Shown here: positions 1 to 5,822 of the stretch, in pieces
How positions within the stretch are numbered: position 1 is the first letter of the stretch
Layout: every line of letters begins with the position of its first letter
DNA from: JAIYDJ01 sp038246975
GTDB lineage: Bacteria; Pseudomonadota; Alphaproteobacteria; Rhodobacterales; Rhodobacteraceae
Assembly: GCA_038246975.1 (NCBI GenBank)
Contig: JBBRVJ010000223.1
Span: 1 to 5,822, forward strand
DNA length: 5,822 nucleotides
Direction: 5' to 3'
Notes under the pieces: model-generated
The model's input: the letters and a program-made list of their open reading frames with translations, nothing else
Told to the model about the DNA's origin: nothing
The model's database searches: none
Translations under genes and position numbers: made by a program

Positions 1-890
1 AACATCGCGATCGTGGCCAGTTCCCAGCCGTCGAACACGCTGGAACAATGCGGCGAGATCAACGTGCGCGGTGCGGTCCATATCGGATGACCGGGCGGCA
101 GCGGCTCGGTCTCGAACACGTCCAGCGCGGCCCCCGCCAGATGCCCGGCCTTCAGCGCCGCTGCCAGCGCCTGCCCGTCGATCACCCCTCCGCGCGATAC
201 GTCCACGATCACCGCATCACGCTTCATGGCCGCGATTGCACCCTTTCCGATCAGGCCGCGCGTTGCGGGTGTCAGCGGCGTGCAGACCACCACCAGATCG
301 GCCAGCGACCACAGCGTGGGCAATTCGGACGGAGGATGCAGCGTAGCGATCCCGTCCATCGGCGCGGGCGTGTTGCGCACCCCGATCACCTGCATCCCCA
401 GGGCGCGGGCGCGGTCGGCCACCGCTTGTCCGGTGCGCCCCAGCCCGATGATAAGCGCGACGCCGCCGCGCAGGGGCCGCATCACCCGGTCGCGCCGCCA
501 GTGTTGCGCCGCGCGGTCGGCGATCAGCCCCGGCACATCCAGCCGGAAATGCAGTGCGGCACCGATCACGTATTCGGCCATCTGATCGGCGCCAACGCCT
601 GCGGCATTGGTAACGACAGTGCGCGCCGCGTCCCAAGTGCCCAGATGATCCACCCCCGAACCGCCCACCGAAATCCAACCCGGCCCCCCGGCACCGGTCA
701 GCGCCGCTGCAGGAAAGCCCGGCGTTCCGGCAAACCGGATGGTGAACACGATGTCGGGCGCGAGGTCGGCCATCGTGCCCGGAAGGGCCGCGTAACTGTC
801 GCAGCCGATCACGGTTGCGTCCGGGGCTGCGGCCTGCACGGGGGGGATCAGGAGTGCAGGATCGGCGGCGTGCAGCAGGATGCGGGTCAT
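1..890 (-). CDS. D-2-hydroxyacid dehydrogenase, NAD(P)-dependent (partial, C-terminus beyond window)
   Basis: This reading frame is open from the ATG at 890-888 to the left edge, giving 296 codons with no stop; only the last few dozen residues should be missing. The protein would reversibly reduce a 2-oxo acid to a D-2-hydroxy acid in the cytoplasm. The Rossmann dinucleotide motif is GLGRTG (residues 149-154). The three catalytic residues of the family are present: Arg233 in VSRGG, Glu262 in FETEPLP and His281 in ISPHCSS. The Arg-Glu spacing of 29 matches SerA-type enzymes. At the end of the second beta strand (VIGVRN, about 168-173) the usual NAD-selecting Asp is replaced by Arg172, so NADP(H) use is plausible, as in GhrA-like glyoxylate/hydroxypyruvate reductases. 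The start overlaps the aminotransferase stop as ATGA and has an AAGGAG 7 nt upstream. The family is secure; the substrate is unknown. Confidence 0.93.
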   Translation of the reverse strand, partial: MTRILLHAADPALLIPPVQAAAPDATVIGCDSYAALPGTMADLAPDIVFTIRFAGTPGFPAAALTGAGGPGWISVGGSGVDHLGTWDAARTVVTNAAGVGADQMAEYVIGAALHFRLDVPGLIADRAAQHWRRDRVMRPLRGGVALIIGLGRTGQAVADRARALGMQVIGVRNTPAPMDGIATLHPPSELPTLWSLADLVVVCTPLTPATRGLIGKGAIAAMKRDAVIVDVSRGGVIDGQALAAALKAGHLAGAALDVFETEPLPPGHPIWTAPRTLISPHCSSVFDGWELATIAM

Positions 891-909
891 CGAAGGGCTC
901 CTTCGATGA
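887..909 (-). promoter_or_regulatory. Perfect hairpin over the dehydrogenase ribosome binding site and start codon
   Basis: Plus-strand bases 887-896 (TCATCGAAGG) and 900-909 (CCTTCGATGA) are exact reverse complements separated by the 3-nt loop GCT. In the minus-strand mRNA, the 5' arm and loop hold the Shine-Dalgarno AAGGAG, and the 3' arm holds the AUG of the dehydrogenase together with the UGA of the aminotransferase. Both initiation signals would be occluded until a ribosome finishing the aminotransferase opens the stem, which is the usual architecture of translational coupling. No U-tract follows, so it is not an intrinsic terminator. The pairing is seen directly; the regulatory role is inferred. 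Confidence 0.6.
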
Positions 910-1945
910 TCTCGGCGGCAATGGACATCGCATCTTCCGCGCCGACAGTGGCGCGCAGCCGGTCGGGCAGCCCGTAACCCGCCATGCCGCGCAGGGCGAG
1001 GCCACCAGCGCGCAAGGCGGCATCGGTGCGGGTGGCGGCATCGTCAGACCCGAACCCGATCAGCACGAAATTCGTGTGGCTTTCCGGCAGGTCCAGGCCC
1101 AGGGCGCGCAGCCTGTTGCGGAACCGGTCTCGCCGTCCGGCGGTGGTGGCAACGGTCGCGCGCATCCAGACCTGATCGCGCATCGCGGCGGCGGCCGCTG
1201 CCTGCGTGGGCGCGGTCAGGCCGTTGGGGGGCATGCATTTCTGCACGTTGGTCGCCACGTCATCCGGAAAAAGACCCCAGCCTGCCCGCAACCCCGCCAG
1301 TCCGTAAGCCTTGGAAAAGCTGCGGATGACCACCGTATCGCCCCGCGCCACCAGATCGAACACGGGGTCGGTCGGCGCGAATTCGGCATAGGCTTCGTCC
1401 ACCAGCAGTAGCACATCGCCCGGCAGCCCGTCGCGCAGCGCCAGAATGTCCGCCCGCCCGATCCGTGTTCCGGTGGGGTTGCCGGGGTTGGCCACGAACA
1501 CCATCCGCGTGGCAGGGGTTACATGGTCCAGCAGCGCCGCGACATCGACGGTCAGCCCGGATTCCGGTGCAAGATCGACCGAGGCGCCCGCCAGCCGCGC
1601 GGCGGTGGCGAAGTACATATAGCCATAGGCCGGCATCAGCGCCCGGTCGCCCGGCTCCAGATAGGCCCGCGCAATGGCCGCGATCAGGTCCATCGACCCT
1701 GCGCCGAACAGAACGCGGCCCGCCCCCAAGGCATGCACCCCCGAAATGGCCGCGCGAAGGTCGGTGCAATCGGGGTCCGGGTACAGGGCGGCATCGGCCA
1801 GCGCGGCGCGGGCGGCCTCGACCGCGCGGGGACTGGGGGGGCAGGCGCTTTCGTTCTGGGCCAGAGACACCAGCCGAGCGCCGCCCAGATCGGCCAACGG
1901 ATATGCCGCCACACCCGACAGTTGCGGCACCGGGCGCAGGACCAT
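887..1945 (-). CDS. HisC-like PLP-dependent aminotransferase (class I/II, fold type I)
   Basis: This 352-residue protein is about the length of histidinol-phosphate aminotransferases and carries their landmarks. These are an N-terminal LAQNESACPPSP segment (28-39), YPDPD with Tyr55, NPGNPTG (153-159), DEAYAEF (183-189), the PLP-binding lysine Lys212 in SFSKAYGLAGLRAGW, SHTNFVLI (289-296) and Arg331 in LRATVG, expected to bind the substrate carboxylate. It would move an amino group between an amino acid and a 2-oxo acid in the cytoplasm. The ATG lies 3 bp after the stop of the upstream permease, with only a weak AGG nearby, so coupled translation is likely. It sits between a transporter and a dehydrogenase rather than histidine genes, so I read it as a HisC-family enzyme of a dedicated pathway, not the housekeeping HisC. 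Aromatic amino acid or broad specificity is possible. Confidence 0.92.
   Translation of the reverse strand: MVLRPVPQLSGVAAYPLADLGGARLVSLAQNESACPPSPRAVEAARAALADAALYPDPDCTDLRAAISGVHALGAGRVLFGAGSMDLIAAIARAYLEPGDRALMPAYGYMYFATAARLAGASVDLAPESGLTVDVAALLDHVTPATRMVFVANPGNPTGTRIGRADILALRDGLPGDVLLLVDEAYAEFAPTDPVFDLVARGDTVVIRSFSKAYGLAGLRAGWGLFPDDVATNVQKCMPPNGLTAPTQAAAAAAMRDQVWMRATVATTAGRRDRFRNRLRALGLDLPESHTNFVLIGFGSDDAATRTDAALRAGGLALRGMAGYGLPDRLRATVGAEDAMSIAAEIIEGALR
898..903 (-). promoter_or_regulatory. Ribosome binding site of the dehydrogenase gene
   Basis: The minus strand reads AAGGAG, seven bases before the ATG at 890-888. This supports that start although the gene begins inside the stop codon of the preceding gene. 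The site lies partly in the stem and partly in the loop of the hairpin at 887-909. Confidence 0.75.
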
Positions 1946-1948
1946 GAC

Positions 1949-2833
1949 CTAGCGCCGCGCCGTGCGGCGTCGGCCCGCGCTGTTGGTGAAATCGTCGACG
2001 ATGAAGTTGATCGCCATTGTCACACTGGCGATTGCGATGGCGGGCGCAAGCACCGGCATGGCTGACGCGCCGAACTGCAGCGCCGCGATATTCTCGCGCA
2101 CCATCGAGCCCCAGTCGGCCCGGGGCGGCTGGATGCCCAGACCCAGAAAGCTGAGCGAGGACACGAACAGGATCACATAGATCAGCCGCAGCCCGAACTC
2201 GGACAAGAGCGGCAGCCAGATGTTCGGCCAGATCTCGGCCCGGATCACCCACCACAACCCCTCGCCCCGCAGTCGGGCTGCCTCGACGAAATCCTGCGTC
2301 ATCACCTCCATCCCCAAGGCGCGCGCCAGACGGAACGCAATGGGCGCGAACAGGCAGCCGGTGATGACGATCAGAACCGGGATGGACGATCCGAAGGCCG
2401 CGATGCCGATCAGGCCCAGCATGATGGTGGGCAGGCTGATCATCGCATCGTTGAACCGCGCCACCAGCACATCGGTCAGGCCCCCGATCAGCGCCGAGCC
2501 GACGCCCCCCACAACTCCGATCAGAAAGCCCAGCAGCGTGGCCATGAGCGAAATCCCCAAGGTGCGGCTGGCCCCGTAGACGATCCGCGCCAGCACATCG
2601 CGGTCTTGACTGTCGGTGCCCAGCCATGCGCCCGGGCGAGGAGCCTGAAACGATCCGTAATCATCGGGAAAGGGCAGGTCATTCTCGCCCAGCGGCACCA
2701 GAAAAGGGCCCAGCACAGCCACCACTGCCCAGAAGATCAGGATAGCAGCACCGACCCGGCCGAACCATGTCAGACGACTGTGTCCTTTACCGCGCGACGT
2801 GGCGGATACAGCGGGCTTCGGCGCTGCCGTCAT
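1949..2833 (-). CDS. ABC transporter permease, DppC/OppC type
   Basis: This is a 294-residue inner-membrane permease of the peptide/nickel importer family. It has an N-terminal OppC-like segment with the first membrane helix at about 26-47, then the family motif LGTDSQDRDVLARIVYGAS (71-89). Further helices follow at about 92-118, 131-146, 150-170, 207-232 and 257-278. The EAA loop that contacts the ATPase is at about 184-204 (EAARLRG, then IWPN where many members have LP). LSFLGLGIQPPRADWGSM (227-244) is a strong DppC-type signature. The C-terminus is unusual: in place of the common ending with GD...LRD..DPR it has VDDFTNSAG and an arginine-rich tail. The ATG overlaps the stop of the upstream permease as ATGA, with GAGG 8 nt before it. 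It should pair with that permease to form the channel. Confidence 0.95.
   Translation of the reverse strand: MTAAPKPAVSATSRGKGHSRLTWFGRVGAAILIFWAVVAVLGPFLVPLGENDLPFPDDYGSFQAPRPGAWLGTDSQDRDVLARIVYGASRTLGISLMATLLGFLIGVVGGVGSALIGGLTDVLVARFNDAMISLPTIMLGLIGIAAFGSSIPVLIVITGCLFAPIAFRLARALGMEVMTQDFVEAARLRGEGLWWVIRAEIWPNIWLPLLSEFGLRLIYVILFVSSLSFLGLGIQPPRADWGSMVRENIAALQFGASAMPVLAPAIAIASVTMAINFIVDDFTNSAGRRRTARR
1953..1969 (-). promoter_or_regulatory. Short GC-rich stem-loop just before the aminotransferase start
   Basis: CGCCGC (1953-1958) and GCGGCG (1964-1969) are complementary around a 5-nt loop. The stem lies in the last codons of the permease and ends 7 nt before the aminotransferase ATG. It occupies the place where a Shine-Dalgarno would be expected, and the sequence between stem and ATG offers only a weak AGG. 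The arms fall in arginine-rich codons of a GC-rich gene, so chance is a real alternative. Confidence 0.25.
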
Positions 2834-3783
2834 CGCGGATACCTCAGGCGCGGATTGGACAGGATGGCCACGATATCGGCCAGCATGATGATCGCCACAT
2901 AGGCCCCGCAGAACATCATCCCTACGGCCTGTACCACGATGAAATCGCGGGTCTGCACCGCTTGCACCATCAGCACGGCGAGGCCCGGATAGCTGAAATA
3001 GACCTCGACTACTACAACGCCTGAAATCAGATAGGCAAGGTTCAGCGCGATGACATTGACGATCGGGCCCACCGCATTGGGCAACGCATGGCGCAAGACC
3101 AGACGGCGGCGCGGCACCCCCTTGAGCATCGCCATTTCGACAAAAGGTGCGGTCAGCACGTTCAGCAGCGCTGCGCGCGTCATGCGGATCATCTGGGATG
3201 AGGTGACAATTGCCAGCGTCAGCACCGGATACATGAAATGCTGGTAAAGCTGGAACAGCCCCTTGCCCTCGGCACTACCGATGACAACCGCCGACCCCAG
3301 GTGCAGGGACAGCACGAAAACCGCGACAAGACAGGTTGCCACGAAAAACTCCGGTGCGGCCACAAGGCCCACATTGAACACGGTCAGGCTACGGTCGAAC
3401 GCGCTTCCCGGCCACATCGCCGCCAGAAGGCCCAGCGTCACCGACAACGGCACGGATACCGCTGCGGTCAAGGCGGCAACCACGACGGTGTTGTACCAGC
3501 GCGCGCTGATCATGTTGACCACCGGTGCCTCGTTGGCAAGCGACAGACCCAGATCTCCGGTCACAAAGCCTTGTAGCCAAGCCAGATATTGCACATGCAC
3601 GGGCCGGTCCAACCCCAGACGGGCACGCAGAGCGGCGACGTTTTCGGGCGTCGCCTCCTGCCCGAGGCGGATCTGGGCGGCGTCTCCGGGCAAGACCTGC
3701 GTGCCCATAAACACTACCAGCGAGACAAAGAACAGCGTGCCGATGCCCACCAGCAGGCGGCGCAGGATCAATCTGGGGATCAC
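2830..3783 (-). CDS. ABC transporter permease, DppB/OppB type
   Basis: This inner-membrane permease is 317 residues from the GTG at 3783-3781. The N-terminus (IPRLILRRLLVGIGTLFFV) and first helix (about 9-28) are typical of DppB/OppB, as are LPGD (31-34), LGLDRPVHVQYLAWLQGF (56-73) and GDLGLSL (76-82). About five more helices follow near 100-122, 136-160, 184-198, 237-262 and 283-306. The EAA loop is at 215-236 and reads VEMAMLKG...HALPN, so the central Ala of EAA is Met. An upstream in-frame GTG at 3801 would add six residues (323 total). I prefer 3783 because a G-rich GGGGGGA lies 6 nt before it and the family usually starts with a hydrophobic residue just ahead of the R-R-L-L. The gene follows the binding protein by 19-37 bp and overlaps the next permease by 4 bp. 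Confidence 0.94.
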   Translation of the reverse strand: MIPRLILRRLLVGIGTLFFVSLVVFMGTQVLPGDAAQIRLGQEATPENVAALRARLGLDRPVHVQYLAWLQGFVTGDLGLSLANEAPVVNMISARWYNTVVVAALTAAVSVPLSVTLGLLAAMWPGSAFDRSLTVFNVGLVAAPEFFVATCLVAVFVLSLHLGSAVVIGSAEGKGLFQLYQHFMYPVLTLAIVTSSQMIRMTRAALLNVLTAPFVEMAMLKGVPRRRLVLRHALPNAVGPIVNVIALNLAYLISGVVVVEVYFSYPGLAVLMVQAVQTRDFIVVQAVGMMFCGAYVAIIMLADIVAILSNPRLRYPR

Positions 3784-3820
3784 GCGCGATCCCCCCCGCA
3801 CCGCCTGCCGCCGGGTGATG

Positions 3821-5455
3821 TCATGCCTTGTCGATCCAGTAGAATTCAGGCCCCTCGACGCCGCCGTAAGGCGCCAGCGGGACGTTGGTGAAGCCCTTCA
3901 CATAATCGTTGGCGGCGTCGATGAAGTTCCGGTGCACCGGGATGACCGAGCCTGCCTCGTTCGACACCAACTCTTGCATGTCATGGTACATCTGCTTGCG
4001 TTGCGCGGGGTCGGTGGCGGCGCGCGACTTGATCAGAAGATCGTCGAACATCGGGTTCTTCCAGTGGGTCTCGTTCCAGTTGGCGTCCGATTTGTAGGCC
4101 AGCGTCAGTTGGATGTTGGCCGTTGGCCGCATGTTCCAGCTTGCGACGCAGACCGGGGCCACCAGCCAGACCGCACTCCAGTAGCCATCGGTCGAGACGC
4201 GCTGAACCTCGATATTCATCCCGATCGCCTGCGCTTCGCGCTGCAGGACCAGCGCCTGTTCCAGCGCACCGGGGGCCGTCTCTGCGGCGATGATCGGGAT
4301 CGTGGTGCTGCCGATACCGGATTTCTGGAAATGGAACTTGGCCTTTTCGGGATCGAGCATGCGCTGCGGCAGGTCGGGCGACCAGTCGGCATAGGCCTTG
4401 TTGATCGGCTGGTCGTTGCCCAGTGTGCCCTGATCGTTCAACGTGCCCTTCAGCAGGCGTTGGCGGTCCATCAAGTATTTGAACGCCATCACCAGATCGT
4501 CGTTGTTGCCCGGTGCCATGTCGCGGCGCAGCGCGATGGTCACATATGACCCAGATTCCGTCGCGATGATCCGCTTGCCCGGCGTGCCCGACACCGAGGC
4601 CATGGCATTGGGGAGCACGTTCTGCATCACATCGACGTCGCCCGCAAGAAAGGCATTCATCCGCGCCACAGGGTCGGGGATGCCGAAATTCTCGATCTCG
4701 TCGATATAGGGCCCGTCGCCCCAGTAATTCTCGAATGCCGTGCCCCGCGCGCGGATGCCGGGTACGAATTCGGCCACTCTGAACGGACCGCTGCCGACGG
4801 GTTTGGAAAAGTCGGTGGTGCCGTCCTGCACGATCTTGAAATGGAACGTCCCCAGCACGATCGGCAGGTCGGCGTTCGGGGTTTTCAGAATCGCCTTGAC
4901 CTCGTAGGGGCCAACCTTTTCCCACCGCTCGATATCTGCCACCAGCGATTTCGCGCGCGAGGCCGTTTCGGCCCCAAGGTGCCGGTTCATCGAGTACATC
5001 ACGTCATCGGCGGTCAGGCTCTTGCCGTCATGAAACTCGACGCCCTGCTTCAGCTTGAAGGTCCATTCCGTCGCGTCGGCATTCGGCATGAACTCTTCGG
5101 CGATCTCGGGCGAGGCGGTCAGGTTGTCGGTCAGCCGGGTCAGCGAGGAATAGAACATCCGCATCCGGTGAAAATCGGTCGAAGACGATACCAGCAGCGG
5201 ATCGAGCGAGTCGTCGGGGCCGTGCACCACCTCGCCGAAGGTCAGCTTGCCGCCGCGCTTGGGCGTCTGGGCATGTGCCATCGAGGCGCCAGAAAAGATC
5301 GAGCCGGCAAAGGCGGCACTGGCCCCTGCGCCCATCATCCAGCCCAGAACGTCGCGCCGACTGGCGCCCCGTCGCACCATCGTCAGGAGTGTCTGGCGGT
5401 CGGACGGGCGAAGTTCGGCGAAAGGGGAAGGCGTTCCGTCATGCTTGTCGGCCAT
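3821..5455 (-). CDS. ABC transporter family 5 solute-binding protein with Tat signal peptide
   Basis: This 544-residue extracytoplasmic binding protein belongs to the SBP family 5 (DppA/OppA-like, cluster C). An unusually long n-region leads to a twin-arginine motif SRRDVL (32-37), a hydrophobic stretch (about 38-58) and an AHA/Q cleavage site after residue 62. No lipobox cysteine is present, so a soluble periplasmic protein folded before export is expected. Family landmarks in the mature part are LDPLLVSS (84-91), WTFKLKQGVEFHDGKSLTADDVMYS (131-155), GSGPFRV (221-227), FENYWGDGPYIDEI (241-254), ARMNAFLAGDVDV (264-276) and a C-terminal Q-x-x-x-Y-x-x-x-Q-E-L-V segment (487-498). The ATG has AAGGAG 5 nt upstream. 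It delivers ligand to the two permeases that follow. Family 5 ligands include peptides, opines, sugars and nickel, so the substrate cannot be named. Confidence 0.95.
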   Translation of the reverse strand: MADKHDGTPSPFAELRPSDRQTLLTMVRRGASRRDVLGWMMGAGASAAFAGSIFSGASMAHAQTPKRGGKLTFGEVVHGPDDSLDPLLVSSSTDFHRMRMFYSSLTRLTDNLTASPEIAEEFMPNADATEWTFKLKQGVEFHDGKSLTADDVMYSMNRHLGAETASRAKSLVADIERWEKVGPYEVKAILKTPNADLPIVLGTFHFKIVQDGTTDFSKPVGSGPFRVAEFVPGIRARGTAFENYWGDGPYIDEIENFGIPDPVARMNAFLAGDVDVMQNVLPNAMASVSGTPGKRIIATESGSYVTIALRRDMAPGNNDDLVMAFKYLMDRQRLLKGTLNDQGTLGNDQPINKAYADWSPDLPQRMLDPEKAKFHFQKSGIGSTTIPIIAAETAPGALEQALVLQREAQAIGMNIEVQRVSTDGYWSAVWLVAPVCVASWNMRPTANIQLTLAYKSDANWNETHWKNPMFDDLLIKSRAATDPAQRKQMYHDMQELVSNEAGSVIPVHRNFIDAANDYVKGFTNVPLAPYGGVEGPEFYWIDKA

Positions 5456-5460
5456 GTGCG

Positions 5461-5466
5461 CTCCTT
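5461..5466 (-). promoter_or_regulatory. Ribosome binding site of the solute-binding protein gene
   Basis: The minus strand reads AAGGAG five bases before the ATG at 5455-5453. This strong site fixes the start and confirms that the long region before the twin arginines is translated. Confidence 0.8.
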
Positions 5467-5488
5467 GCGGTAAAGGGTGGACTGACCA

Positions 5489-5518
5489 AGACTACGGACC
5501 GGGTTCCCGTTGCGTCAA
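5489..5518 (-). promoter_or_regulatory. Candidate sigma-70-type promoter for the transporter operon
   Basis: In the 72-bp gap before the binding-protein gene, the minus strand has TTGACG (5513-5518), preceded by C as in the CTTGAC element common in alphaproteobacteria. After an 18-bp spacer comes TAGTCT (5489-5494). The -35 matches consensus at five of six positions, the -10 at only three. Transcription would begin near 5481, leaving a leader of about 25 nt that contains the Shine-Dalgarno. No intrinsic terminator for the upstream hydrolase is evident, so read-through is also possible. Confidence 0.4.
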
Positions 5519-5527
5519 GCAGGACGT

Positions 5528-5822
5528 TCATAAATTAATTGGGGTCTTAGGCAACGAAACCGGCACCCCAAAAGGCGTCTGAACCACAGCAGTCCCCGGT
5601 CTTGCGTGATCTGGCGGCACGTCGCACGGAGTTTCCGCAAGGCGAACAAGCAAGGCTACGGCCAAGTCCAGATCGGCGGGCTCCATCGCTTCTTCGGGGT
5701 TGTGGCTGCCGTGGGCGTTGCGCACAAAGATCATGGCCGCCGGAATGCCCGCGCCCGCAAGTGCTGCCGCATCATGGCCTGCGCCGCTTGGCATCTGCAG
5801 ATGCGGCAGGCTCAGGGCGGTG
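5528..5822 (-). CDS. M20-family Zn-dependent amidohydrolase, hydantoinase/carbamoylase type (partial, N-terminus beyond window)
   Basis: The reading frame enters at the right edge without a start and ends at the TGA at 5530-5528, giving about 97 C-terminal residues. LQMPSGAGHDA (read from 5803 leftwards) and GIPAAMIFVRNAHGSHNPEEAME are the end of the catalytic domain in M20 amidases such as N-carbamoyl-L-amino-acid hydrolase, allantoate amidohydrolase and beta-ureidopropionase. The His of SHNP is expected to be a metal ligand, and the His of GHDA is a conserved active-site residue. The enzyme would cleave an N-carbamoyl or amide bond in the cytoplasm. A tail of about 30 residues follows the last predicted helix (DLDLAVALLVRLAE), somewhat longer than usual. 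An ATG at 5794-5792 is internal to the conserved motif and is not the start. Which of the M20 substrates it uses cannot be told from this fragment. Confidence 0.88.
   Translation of the reverse strand, partial: TALSLPHLQMPSGAGHDAAALAGAGIPAAMIFVRNAHGSHNPEEAMEPADLDLAVALLVRLAETPCDVPPDHARPGTAVVQTPFGVPVSLPKTPINL

Noticed and set aside
887..909. Reading the perfect inverted repeat as a transcription terminator
   Set aside because: No run of T follows it, and the stem is centred on the ribosome binding site and start codon of the next gene, which continues for at least 296 codons.
48..977. A 309-codon plus-strand frame at the left edge
   Set aside because: It is antisense to the dehydrogenase, has no recognisable motif and has the Arg/Gly/His-rich composition of a shadow frame.
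217..1041. A 274-codon minus-strand frame overlapping the dehydrogenase
   Set aside because: The other minus-strand frame (890 to 1) carries the complete set of dehydrogenase motifs, so this one is a shadow.
1260..2627. A 455-codon minus-strand frame spanning the second permease and the aminotransferase
   Set aside because: It is an out-of-frame reading of two genes with clear family motifs; its composition is low-complexity Gly/Arg/Ala and no domain is visible.
3263..4549. A 428-codon open frame on the plus strand, antisense to the binding protein and first permease genes
   Set aside because: It crosses two well-supported minus-strand genes, its translation is rich in Arg, Ala and His without any recognisable domain, and such long antisense frames are expected in GC-rich coding DNA.
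5494..5510. Possible intrinsic terminator after the M20 gene
   Set aside because: Only a 4-bp outer pairing (ACGG/CCGT) or a 4-bp stem with a 2-nt loop can be drawn, and no U-tract follows on the minus strand.

Overview
The window reads as a piece of chromosome from a high-GC alphaproteobacterium, most likely of the Rhodobacteraceae/Paracoccus type. That assignment is inference. It rests on strong G/C bias at third codon positions, tight gene packing with ATGA overlaps, a Tat-exported family 5 solute-binding protein, and the resemblance of the proteins to families common in that group. No marker gene in the window fixes the taxon.

All six genes lie on the minus strand, so they are transcribed from right to left. 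At the right edge (5822-5528) is the C-terminal end of an M20-family Zn-dependent amidohydrolase of the hydantoinase/carbamoylase group. A 72-bp gap follows, with a candidate sigma-70-type promoter and a clear Shine-Dalgarno sequence. Next is an apparent operon: a Tat-signal solute-binding protein (5455-3821), a DppB/OppB-type permease (3783 or 3801 to 2830), a DppC/OppC-type permease (2833-1949), a HisC-like PLP aminotransferase (1945-887) and a D-2-hydroxyacid dehydrogenase (890 to the left edge, C-terminus cut off). Junctions within the operon are short: 19-37 bp, a 4-bp overlap, a 3-bp gap and a 4-bp overlap. No ABC ATPase gene lies in the window.

The set suggests a small uptake-and-conversion pathway. 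The transporter would bring in an amide-, carbamoyl- or peptide-linked compound. The amidohydrolase would release an amino acid. The aminotransferase and dehydrogenase would interconvert amino acid, 2-oxo acid and 2-hydroxy acid. The substrate cannot be read from the sequence.

The most distinctive non-coding signal is a perfect 10-bp inverted repeat with a 3-nt loop (887-909). In the mRNA it pairs most of the Shine-Dalgarno of the dehydrogenase gene against its start codon, exactly at the ATGA overlap with the aminotransferase gene. This looks like a translational-coupling hairpin. I saw no RNA genes, mobile elements, CRISPR arrays or long direct repeats. Apart from the promoter gap, nearly every base is coding.
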